Under the pieces are notes generated by a model. The model ran no database searches. It saw only the letters and a program-made list of their open reading frames with translations, and was not told where the DNA came from. Of a stretch of DNA of 64,000 bases, positions 1 to 8,900 are shown piece by piece (position 1 is the stretch's first letter; every line of letters begins with the position of its first letter). The DNA comes from Flavobacteriaceae bacterium (GTDB taxonomy: Bacteria; Bacteroidota; Bacteroidia; Flavobacteriales; Flavobacteriaceae). A program made the position numbers and the translations under genes. The stretch covers positions 99,350-163,349 of the forward strand of contig JAUXPJ010000012.1 in assembly GCA_030683815.1 (NCBI GenBank), in the 5' to 3' direction.

Positions 1-2213
1 TAAATTTCATCAAAAGTTACAGTAGCATCCAACAACAATGCCAAATCTCTTTTTACCGATGGAAACTTTGGTAAGTTTTTAACTTTAACTGTTTGATTTT
101 GTGATAATTCCAATAAAACATCCCAGTTAATATCAGCAAATAAAACTTCTTGCTTGATGTCAAAATATTTTAAAGTTACCGGATTTACAACACCAAATTC
201 TACTATTTTTTTCTTTTGCGAACTAAAAATAATGGCTTCGGTAAAAATATCACTTTTAGCAGTTGACGTTTTGATATTGTCAATCCCCAATCTGTTTAAA
301 ATACTTTTAATGATTCCTTTTAAAAAGAAAAAATCGGATAATTTTGACCCTATTAACCAACTTTCCGGCATTCTTGAGCCGGTAATTATCAATGAAAAAT
401 GTTTTTGTTCATGATATCCGCTATCAAATTTGTGATAGGTTTTACCAAATTCGAAAAATTTAAGTGTGTTATTTTTTCGGTTGATGTTATAAGCAATCGA
501 TTCCAATCCGCTGTACAATAGTGATTGACGCATCACACCCAAATCTGCACTTAACGGATTGATTATTGTTACGTTATGAGCTTCATTTAAAGAATCAGTT
601 AAAGAAATATATTCAGGTTTTGTCAATGAATTACTCATAATTTCGTTAAATCCTTGCGCGGTTAATTGACTTGCAATAATATTCTCAACTTTCAATTCAT
701 CAAACTCAGAGAAAGAAAGTGACATATTTAATTTATCAGAAAACTCAATATTGTTATAACCATAGACACGAATAATTTCTTCAATTACATCTGCTTCTCT
801 TTGAACATCAACACGATATGGAGGAACCATCAAACCTAAGCCAACTTCATTTTCGTTTAATATTTTTATTTCTAAAGAAGCTATAATATTTTTAATCGTT
901 TCTTTAGGCAGTTTCTGTCCGATAAGTTTATTGGCGTTTTCATAATTAAGGAAAACTTGAAAATCTGCTGCTTTTTGTGGGTGAAACTCGACTATTTCAG
1001 ATGAAATTTTTCCACCGCAAATCTCTTTAATCAAAATAGACGCTCTTTTAAGCGCATATTTAGTAATACTTGGATCTATACCGCGTTCAAATCGGAAAGA
1101 AGCATCGGTATTTAAAGCGTGTCTTTTAGCAGTTTTTCTGATAGCAATTGGATTAAAATAAGCGCTTTCCAAGAAAATCGAAGTGGTATTTTCTGAAACG
1201 CCGGATCCCATTCCTCCAAAAACACCTCCAATACAAAGCGGATTTTCCTCTCCATCACAAATCATGATATCCTCGGCATGTAATTTGCGTTCAATACCAT
1301 CTAAAGTAATAAAAGGCGTATCCGATTTTAAGGTTTTAACAATAATTTTGTTTCCTTTAATTTTAGCGGCATCGAAAGCATGAAGCGGTTGACCTAATTC
1401 ATGAAGAATATAATTGGTGATATCAACAATATTGTTTTTAGGTGATAAACCAATGGCTTTAAGACGATCCTGCAACCATTTTGGTGAAGTTTCAACCTTG
1501 ATATTGTCAATAGTAACGCCACAATAACGCGGAATTAATTCTTTATCATCTACCTGTAAATCTATTTTTAAAGTACGTTCATCTACTTGAAAATTACTAA
1601 CGGACGGTGTTTTAAACTCCAATTTTAAGCCTTCTTGCATCAAACCGGCACGCAAATCACGCGCAACACCCATATGACTCATGGCATCGGCTCTGTTAGG
1701 TGTCAATCCTATTTCAAAAACCTGATCAGAAGATATATTAAACACTTTAGAAGCCAGAGTACCCACCTCAAATTTATTGTCTAAAACTAAAATTCCGTCG
1801 TGATCTTTTCCTAAACCCAATTCATCTTCGGCACAAATCATCCCAAAACTGTCTTCGCCTCTTATTTTTCCTTTTTTGATTTGCAATGACTCCCCATTTT
1901 CCATATATAATGTTGTGTCAATTGTTGCAACCAAAACGGTTTGGCCGACGGCTACATTGGGGGCTCCGCAAACTATTTGGAGTATTGCTGCAGCGCCAAT
2001 ATCAACAGTTGTAACCTTTAATCGATCTGCATTAGGATGCTGTTCACAAGTTAATACTTTGCCAACTATAACTCCTTCTAAATTTCCTTTTATCGATTCA
2101 AAAGTTTGGATTCCTTCTACTTCCAAGCCTAAATTTGTCAATAATTCGGCTGTTTTTTCTGCTTCCCAATCTAATTGCAAAAACTGTTTTAACCAGTTAT
2201 AAGATATTTTCAT
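1..2213 (-). CDS. pheT: Phenylalanyl-tRNA synthetase beta subunit (partial, 3' end outside window)
   Basis: Beta subunit of phenylalanyl-tRNA synthetase (EC 6.1.1.20), which pairs with PheS to charge tRNA-Phe in the cytoplasm. The frame opens at an ATG at 2213 (MKISYNWLKQFLQL, a standard PheT N-terminus) and stays open to the window edge, giving about 737 codons of a protein usually near 800 residues. The last visible residues, KRDLALLLDATVTFDEI, lie in the C-terminal ferredoxin-fold anticodon-binding domain, so only a short tail is missing. It lies downstream of recG on the same strand but has its own likely promoter at 2390-2420. The roughly 170-nt leader carries three small hairpin repeats. 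Identity is certain from family knowledge; the domain limits were not computed. Confidence 0.96.
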   Translation of the reverse strand, partial: MKISYNWLKQFLQLDWEAEKTAELLTNLGLEVEGIQTFESIKGNLEGVIVGKVLTCEQHPNADRLKVTTVDIGAAAILQIVCGAPNVAVGQTVLVATIDTTLYMENGESLQIKKGKIRGEDSFGMICAEDELGLGKDHDGILVLDNKFEVGTLASKVFNISSDQVFEIGLTPNRADAMSHMGVARDLRAGLMQEGLKLEFKTPSVSNFQVDERTLKIDLQVDDKELIPRYCGVTIDNIKVETSPKWLQDRLKAIGLSPKNNIVDITNYILHELGQPLHAFDAAKIKGNKIIVKTLKSDTPFITLDGIERKLHAEDIMICDGEENPLCIGGVFGGMGSGVSENTTSIFLESAYFNPIAIRKTAKRHALNTDASFRFERGIDPSITKYALKRASILIKEICGGKISSEIVEFHPQKAADFQVFLNYENANKLIGQKLPKETIKNIIASLEIKILNENEVGLGLMVPPYRVDVQREADVIEEIIRVYGYNNIEFSDKLNMSLSFSEFDELKVENIIASQLTAQGFNEIMSNSLTKPEYISLTDSLNEAHNVTIINPLSADLGVMRQSLLYSGLESIAYNINRKNNTLKFFEFGKTYHKFDSGYHEQKHFSLIITGSRMPESWLIGSKLSDFFFLKGIIKSILNRLGIDNIKTSTAKSDIFTEAIIFSSQKKKIVEFGVVNPVTLKYFDIKQEVLFADINWDVLLELSQNQTVKVKNLPKFPSVKRDLALLLDATVTFDEI

Positions 2214-2233
2214 ATAGTTATTATTAAAAAATT

Positions 2234-2372
2234 GACCCTTCGACTCCGCTCAGGGTACTCATTAAAAGATTGAAAGATTAAACTTTTCAACTCTTGTAGT
2301 GAGCTTTCCGAACCATTATAACTTTAAACCTTAAACTTTAAACATTTATAGTGAGCTTGTCGAACTATTAAA
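2234..2372. repeat. Cluster of three small hairpin repeats with a heptamer tract (pheT leader)
   Basis: Hairpin 1 (2235-2256) has arms ACCCT/AGGGT around the 12-nt loop TCGACTCCGCTC. Hairpin 3 (about 2347-2367), read on the minus strand, has arms ATAGT/ACTAT around TCGACAAGCTC. Hairpin 2 (about 2296-2316) is a degenerate relative with loop TCGGAAAGCTC. All loops begin TCG and end GCTC while the stems differ. Between hairpins 2 and 3 lies a heptamer tract at 2321-2348 (ACTTTAA, ACCTTAA, ACTTTAA, ACATTTA). The same loop recurs inside purL at 6830-6841. Confidence 0.75.
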
Positions 2373-2389
2373 CTTCCATTTTCAATGCG

Positions 2390-2420
2390 CAAAGATAATA
2401 AACATTGAACAATGCACAAT
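2390..2420 (-). promoter_or_regulatory. Bacteroidota-type promoter for pheT
   Basis: Read on the minus strand, ATTG (2420-2417) is followed after 19 nt by TATCTTTG (2397-2390), matching the Bacteroidota sigma-A pattern TTTG-N17-23-TAnnTTTG. It lies between the recG stop and the pheT start and would give a leader of about 170 nt. Pattern match only; no transcription start data. Confidence 0.55.
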
Positions 2421-2431
2421 TTTAAATAATT

Positions 2432-4537
2432 TTAACTGATGTTAGCCCAAACGGCCGTTTTCTGACTGATTTCTTTAAAAATAGTTAAAATAGCTTCATT
2501 TTCCGGCTGAGCTAAGTTGGCATCTTTTTGCAGAGTTTCAAAAGCAACAGAGCGAGCTAATTTTAAGATTTGTGAATCCTTTACAATATCGGCAATTTTG
2601 AGATTTAAAACGCCGCTTTGTTGTTTTCCAAGAAGATTTCCGGGACCACGTAATTTTAAATCAACATCAGCAATTTCAAACCCGTTATTGGTACTTACCA
2701 TTGTTTTTATACGGGTTCCGGCATCTTCAGAAAGTTTATCACCGATCATCAAAATACAATAACTTTGCTCTGCTCCTCTTCCCACTCTTCCTCTTAATTG
2801 ATGTAATTGTGAAAGTCCGAAACGTTCAGCACTTTCAATCACCATCACACTCGCATTGGGAATATTAACTCCCACTTCAATCACGGTTGTAGCAACCATT
2901 ATATCGGTTTCTCTCTTTAAAAATCGTTGCATTTCAAGTTCTTTTTCTTCTCCTTTCAGCTTACCGTGTACCATACTGATACTGTATTTCGGAAGCGGAA
3001 ATGCCCGAGAAATACCTTCAAATCCATCTATTAAATCTTTATAATCCAACGCTTCAGATTCTTGAATTAAAGGATAAACCACATAAATTTGTCGTCCTTT
3101 TTCAATTTCATCTTTTAAAAATTTAAAAACGGATAAGCGGTTTTTATCATAGCGATGTACAGTTTTGATGTCTTTTCTTCCCGGAGGCAATTCATCAATA
3201 ATAGACATATCTAAATCGCCGTAAACACTCATGGCTAAAGTGCGCGGGATTGGCGTAGCCGACATGATTAAAATATGTGGCGGAATGTTGTTTTTCTTCC
3301 ACATTTTAGAGCGTTGCTCCACTCCGAAACGATGTTGTTCATCAATAATGGCTAATCCTAAATTTTTGAATTGCACTTTTTCTTCAAATAAAGCATGTGT
3401 TCCTATTAAAATTTGAAGATTCCCATTTTCTAATTCCTCATGAATTTCTCTTCTTTCTTTTGTTTTTACAGAACCAGTTAAGAGTTTAATATTCACTTTC
3501 ATCGGTTTTAACAATGCCGAAAAAGTTTGAAAATGCTGATTGGCCAAAATTTCAGTCGGCGCCAGCAAAGCCGTTTGAAATCCGTTATCCAAGGCAATTA
3601 ACATGCTCAATAAAGCGACGATTGTTTTTCCAGAGCCCACATCTCCTTGCAATAAACGGTTCATTTGTGCATTAGAACCCATGTCTTTTCTGATTTCTTT
3701 GAGCACTCTTTTCTGTGCATCGGTCAAATCAAATTCTAAATGATTTTGATAAAATTCGTTGAAAAATTTACCAACCACTTCAAATTTATGGCCTTTTATT
3801 TTAGATTTTCTCAGTATGTTTTTTCGGATTAGTTGTAATTGAATAAAATATAATTCCTCAAATTTTAAGCGAAATTCGGCTTTGGTCAATAATTCTTGAT
3901 TCTTAGGAAAATGTATGTTTCTGTAAGCTTCACTGCGAGAAATTAATTTGTATTGTTCAATGATGGGGATTGATAAAGATTCTTTTAAAGGTGGATTAAT
4001 TTCTGTTAACAATTGTTCAACAATAGAAATCATCGCTCTATTGGAAAATCCTTTTTTGGTTAATTTTTCAGTCGATGGATAAACCGGCTGCATGGCAGAA
4101 TGCATGCTTTTATTGAAATCATCCAACAAATCCATTTCGGGATGCGGCATATTATAAACGCCGTTAAAAAGTGTTACTCTTCCAAAAATGACATAAGGAG
4201 TATTCATTTTCAGATTGCCCTTTATCCACTTAACGGCCTTAAACCAAACCAATTCCATCGTATCATTTCCATCAGAAAAAGTAGCCACTAACCTACTTCC
4301 CATTTTCTGTTCAATCGTTCTTAAATGGGTAATTTTTCCAATTAGCTGAACTTCAGAACTATTGCCTTCCAGTTGATTGATTTTGTAAAATTGGGTTCTG
4401 TCAATATATCGATTGGGAAAAAAATTCAATAAATCTTGTAAGGTAAAAATAGACAATTCTGATTTCAAAAGTTCGGCACGCGCCGGTCCAACACCCTTTA
4501 AATAAGCTATTGAAGTATGTAAATTTATTGGTTGCAT
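2432..4537 (-). CDS. recG: ATP-dependent DNA helicase RecG
   Basis: Superfamily 2 branched-DNA helicase (EC 3.6.4.-) that remodels stalled replication forks and Holliday junctions. The 701 residues match the family length. The N-terminal third carries the wedge/OB region (about residue 85: VQLIGKITHLRTIEQK). The helicase motifs are LLQGDVGSGKT (motif I, about 293), IIDEQHRFGVEQR (motif II, DEQH), SATPIPRTLAM (motif III) and LRGRVGRGAEQSYCI (motif VI), with the RecG C-terminal domain after that. The ATG start gives MQPINLHTSIAYLKGVGP, including the helix-hairpin-helix-like KGVGPARAELL. The gene is divergent from the methyltransferase at 4608, with a 70-bp shared gap, and is followed by pheT. 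Identity is secure. Confidence 0.97.
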   Translation of the reverse strand: MQPINLHTSIAYLKGVGPARAELLKSELSIFTLQDLLNFFPNRYIDRTQFYKINQLEGNSSEVQLIGKITHLRTIEQKMGSRLVATFSDGNDTMELVWFKAVKWIKGNLKMNTPYVIFGRVTLFNGVYNMPHPEMDLLDDFNKSMHSAMQPVYPSTEKLTKKGFSNRAMISIVEQLLTEINPPLKESLSIPIIEQYKLISRSEAYRNIHFPKNQELLTKAEFRLKFEELYFIQLQLIRKNILRKSKIKGHKFEVVGKFFNEFYQNHLEFDLTDAQKRVLKEIRKDMGSNAQMNRLLQGDVGSGKTIVALLSMLIALDNGFQTALLAPTEILANQHFQTFSALLKPMKVNIKLLTGSVKTKERREIHEELENGNLQILIGTHALFEEKVQFKNLGLAIIDEQHRFGVEQRSKMWKKNNIPPHILIMSATPIPRTLAMSVYGDLDMSIIDELPPGRKDIKTVHRYDKNRLSVFKFLKDEIEKGRQIYVVYPLIQESEALDYKDLIDGFEGISRAFPLPKYSISMVHGKLKGEEKELEMQRFLKRETDIMVATTVIEVGVNIPNASVMVIESAERFGLSQLHQLRGRVGRGAEQSYCILMIGDKLSEDAGTRIKTMVSTNNGFEIADVDLKLRGPGNLLGKQQSGVLNLKIADIVKDSQILKLARSVAFETLQKDANLAQPENEAILTIFKEISQKTAVWANIS

Positions 4538-4582
4538 AGGTTAATTAACAGCTACGAAGATAAGAAATGCAGTAAACTTTTA

Positions 4583-4590
4583 TATCTTTG
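4583..4590 (+). promoter_or_regulatory. -7 box TATCTTTG upstream of the rRNA methyltransferase
   Basis: TATCTTTG matches the Bacteroidota TAnnTTTG -7 element and is followed by CA, as is common. It sits 17 nt before the ATG at 4608. No TTG -33 box is visible at the right distance. Confidence 0.5.
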
Positions 4591-4607
4591 CACCTCAATT
4601 TTATACA

Positions 4608-5825
4608 ATGCGATTACACAGAAATTTAATCCTTACCGTTATTGATGCTTTAAATGAAATTTTTAACGATAATTTATACGCTGATAAGGTGGTTGAAAAA
4701 TCATTAAAACGAGATAAACGCTGGGGTGCCAGAGATCGTAAATTTGTAGCTGAAACTATTTATGATATTGTTCGTTGGAAACGATTGTACAATGAAATTG
4801 CCGGCACCAAAGAACATTATACCCGTCCGAATCTTTGGAAAATATTTACTGTTTGGGCAGTTTTGCACGAGATTAAACTCCCTGATTGGCATCAATTTGA
4901 GGGAACACCTGAACGAAGAATCCGCGGTATGTTTAATGATCTTCAAAAAGATCGTCGTTTTAGAGAATCTATTCCGGATTGGATGGATGAGTTAGGCGAA
5001 AAAGAATTGGGTGATGTTTGGGAAGAAGAATTAAAAGCGTTGAACATCAAAGCTGATGTTATTTTGCGTGTAAACACCTTAAAAACCAGCAAATTTGAGC
5101 TTCAAAAATTGCTGGAACAAGAAGAAATTGAAACTGAATTTCTTCCTGACTATGACAGTGCTTTAAAATTAGTCGAACGCAAAAATGTTTTTATTACCGA
5201 GGCATTTCAAAACGGATTGTTTGAAGTGCAAGACGCTTCATCACAATTAGTGGCAGAATTTATGCAGGTAGAACCCGGAATGCGTGTGATAGACACTTGC
5301 GCCGGTGCCGGTGGAAAAACATTGCACATTGCTACTTTGATGAAAAATAAAGGACAAATTATTGCAATGGATTTATACGATGGCAAATTAAATGAACTGA
5401 AAAAACGTGCCAGACGAAATGAAATTTTTAACATCGAAACGCGTGTAATTGATTCCAGTAAAGTCATTAAAAAATTAAAAGAAACCGCCGATAGAGTTTT
5501 AATTGACGCACCTTGCAGCGGATTGGGAGTTTTAAGAAGAAATCCGGATGCAAAATGGAAATTACAACCCGAGTTTATTGAAAATATCAAAAAAACACAA
5601 GCCGAAATTTTAGATCAATATGCCTCCATGGTGAAAAAAGGAGGAAAATTAGTCTATGCTACTTGCTCCATTTTACCGTCTGAAAATCAAAATCAAGTGC
5701 AACAGTTTCTAAATAATCATAAAGATTTTAGCTTTGTTAAAGAAAATATTGTTTCACCATCAAAATCTGGTTATGACGGATTTTATATGGCTTTACTGGA
5801 AAGAAAAAAAACAGAAGAACTATAA
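4608..5825 (+). CDS. RsmB/NOP-family RNA (cytosine-5) methyltransferase
   Basis: SAM-dependent methyltransferase that makes 5-methylcytosine in rRNA, most likely 16S rRNA as for RsmB (Sun/Fmu). Of 405 residues, about the first 140 form the NusB-like RNA-binding part. The catalytic domain shows DTCAGAGGKTLHIATLM (SAM loop, about 230), the DAPCSGLGVLRRNP motif and YATCSILPSENQNQV. The cysteines in the last two are the pair used for catalysis and product release in m5C methyltransferases. The ATG start fits a -7 box 17 nt upstream. The gene ends in a strong terminator. The family call is firm; the exact target base is inferred. Confidence 0.92.
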   Translation: MRLHRNLILTVIDALNEIFNDNLYADKVVEKSLKRDKRWGARDRKFVAETIYDIVRWKRLYNEIAGTKEHYTRPNLWKIFTVWAVLHEIKLPDWHQFEGTPERRIRGMFNDLQKDRRFRESIPDWMDELGEKELGDVWEEELKALNIKADVILRVNTLKTSKFELQKLLEQEEIETEFLPDYDSALKLVERKNVFITEAFQNGLFEVQDASSQLVAEFMQVEPGMRVIDTCAGAGGKTLHIATLMKNKGQIIAMDLYDGKLNELKKRARRNEIFNIETRVIDSSKVIKKLKETADRVLIDAPCSGLGVLRRNPDAKWKLQPEFIENIKKTQAEILDQYASMVKKGGKLVYATCSILPSENQNQVQQFLNNHKDFSFVKENIVSPSKSGYDGFYMALLERKKTEEL

Positions 5826-5837
5826 TTTGTTGAAATC

Positions 5838-5860
5838 AGCGGCTTTGCGCCGCTTTTTTT
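5838..5860 (+). terminator. Rho-independent terminator after the rRNA methyltransferase
   Basis: Stem AGCGGC / GCCGCT (6 bp, GC-rich) around the loop TTTGC, ending in an unbroken run of seven T. It begins 13 nt after the stop codon. Confidence 0.88.
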
Positions 5861-5907
5861 ATACCATTATTTAGACTCTTTAAAATATCAAATCAATAAA
5901 AGAATTT

Positions 5908-5915
5908 TAAATTTG
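5908..5915 (+). promoter_or_regulatory. Possible -7 box TAAATTTG upstream of purL
   Basis: TAAATTTG fits TAnnTTTG and lies 16 nt before the purL ATG, after the upstream terminator, so a promoter is expected in this gap. No -33 TTG is visible. Confidence 0.4.
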
Positions 5916-5931
5916 TAAAAAAACACTCAGT

Positions 5932-8900
5932 ATGATTTCTTTTTTTCAAACAAGTACCCAAAATATTTTTGCGGTTCAATCTGCAAGAATTTTAGAACAC
6001 GATAATATCCAGAAACTTAGTTGGTTATTTGGGAATAGTCAATATCTCAACACTGATAATATTCATGGAAATTTTATCGGTCCCAGAAAAGAAATGATTA
6101 CGCCCTGGAGTACCAATGCGGTTGAAATTACCCAGAATATGGGTATTGATGGAATAATCAGAATTGAATCTTTTCAAAAAATTGATACTGTTGAAGTTCA
6201 TTTTGACAAAATGCTTCAACTACATTACACTGAATTGCATCAAGAACTTTTTACGGTGAATACCTTAGCTCAACCAATTATTGAAATTGATTCGATTAGT
6301 CAGTTCAATCAACAAGAAGGATTGGCTTTAAATGAAGAAGAAATTGAATATTTAGAAAATCTGGCTAAAAAATTAAATCGAAAACTCACTGATTCTGAAG
6401 TTTTTGGATTTTCACAAATCAACTCAGAACATTGCAGGCATAAAATTTTTAACGGAACATTTATCATTGATGGCGAAGAAAAAAAAGATTCTTTATTTAA
6501 GATGATTCGAAAAACATCTGATAAAAATTCAAATTCTATTATTTCGGCTTACAAAGATAATGTGGCTTTTATTGATGGACCAACCATTCAAAATTTCGCT
6601 CCAAAATCACCTGAAAAACCTGATTTTTATGAATCAAATGAATTTAATTCAGTGATTTCATTGAAAGCAGAAACACATAATTTTCCAACTACTGTTGAAC
6701 CATTCAACGGTGCCGCAACCGGCTCTGGCGGTGAAATCCGTGACCGGATGGCGGGCGGAAAAGGATCTATTCCGTTGGCAGGCACAGCTGTTTATATGAC
6801 GCCTTATGCGCGATTAGAAGTTATGCCTTTCGACTCCGCTCAAGGCAAGCCATGGGAGAAAGTAGAAAAACGCAATTGGTTGTATCAAACTCCGCTTGAA
6901 ATTTTAATCAAAGCATCCAACGGAGCATCCGATTTTGGCAATAAATTTGGGCAACCATTAATTGCCGGCTCCGTTTTCACTTTTGAACATCAAGAAAATA
7001 ATCAAATTTTAGGATTTGATAAAGTGATTATGTTAGCCGGAGGAGTCGGTTTTGGAAAAAAAGAAGACAGCCTGAAAGATAAACCAAAATTAGGCGATTT
7101 GATCGTTATTCTAGGAGGCGATAATTACAGAATCGGTATGGGTGGAGCTTCCGTTTCCTCTACGGATACAGGCGCAATGAGTAACCAAATCGAATTAAAT
7201 GCCGTTCAACGATCCAATCCGGAAATGCAAAAAAGGGTGAGTAATGTGGTAAGAGCTTTGGTTGAAAGCGGATTAAATCCGATTGTTTCTATTCACGATC
7301 ACGGGGCTGGCGGACATTTAAATTGTTTATCAGAATTGGTTGAAGAAACCGGTGGAAAAATCAATATTGACAAACTTCCAATGGGCGATTCTACCCTATC
7401 TTATAAAGAAATACTTGGAAATGAGTCACAAGAAAGGATGGGATTGATTGTTCCTAAAGAATCTATTGAATTTGTAAAGAAAATTGCAGAGCGGGAGAGA
7501 GCTCCAATGTATATTGTTGGCGAAGTTACCAACGATCATATTTTTCAATTTTACAGTGAAAAGACAGGAGAAAAACCTTTGAATCTATCTTTATTTGATA
7601 TGTTTGGCAGTTCTCCGAAAACTATATTAGACGACCAAACAATTTTGACTCAATTTGAGGAGATTACTTATGATAAATCATCTATATATGAATATGTAAA
7701 TCAAGTTTTACAATTAGAATCAGTGGCTTGTAAAGATTGGCTCACCAACAAAGTCGATAGATGTGTCACAGGTAGAGTTGCCAAACAGCAAACTTGCGGA
7801 GAACTTCAATTGCCGTTAAACAATGTTGGCGTAGCAGCATTAGATTACAACGGAAAAGAAGGAATTGCTACCAGTATTGGTCATGCACCTCTGAGTGCAT
7901 TAATCGACGAAAAAGCAGGTTCTAAAAATGCTATTGCAGAAGCCTTGACTAATATTATTTGGGCTCCTTTAAAAGATAGTTTAAAATCCGTTTCCTTATC
8001 TGCCAACTGGATGTGGGCTTGTAAAAATGAAGGGGAAGATGCCAGATTGTACAAGGCCGTAGAAGCAGCAGCACAATTTGCTGTTGATTTAGGAATTAAC
8101 ATTCCGACAGGAAAAGATTCATTGTCAATGAAGCAGAAATATCCAAATCAGGAAGTAAAAGCTCCGGGAACCGTTATCATTTCTGCAGCAGCTCATTGTA
8201 ATGAGATTTCAAAAGTGGTTGAACCTGTTTTAACGTTAGGAGCAAATAACACCATTTTCTATATCAATTTATCAGAAGATGATTATCATTTGGGAGGTTC
8301 TGGTTTTGCACAAATCCTGAGAAAAATTGGAACTTCTACTCCAACGATTCAACATCCGCAGCATTTCAAAACTTCATTTAACACTATTCAAAATTTGATC
8401 AAAGAAGAAAAAATAACTGCCGGTCACGATATTTCTTCGGGTGGATTAATTACAACTTTGCTGGAAATGTGTTTCTCACAAATAAATATCGGAGCAGAAA
8501 TTGATTTGAGTTCTATTCCTGAAAATGACATCATAAAACTTTTATTTGCTGAAAATAACGGAATTGTATTTCAAACCAACGATCCATCTTATATTGAATC
8601 TGAATTAAATAATAATAATATTGATTACCATAATATCGGTAAGGCTGTAAAATCTGATATATTGTCTATTGTAAAAGATAATGACTCCTATCAATTTGAT
8701 ATTGCTCAACACCGTGATATCTGGTATAAAACTTCCTATTTGTTTGACCAACATCAATCTGGAAAAATAAAAGCAAAGGAACGTTTTGATAATTATAAAA
8801 ATCAGCCGCTTAATTATGTCTTTCCTGAAAAATATATCCAAAAAAGAAAAGATTTAAAAAATACGGAACCTAAAATTAAAGCAGCTATTATTCGTGAAAA

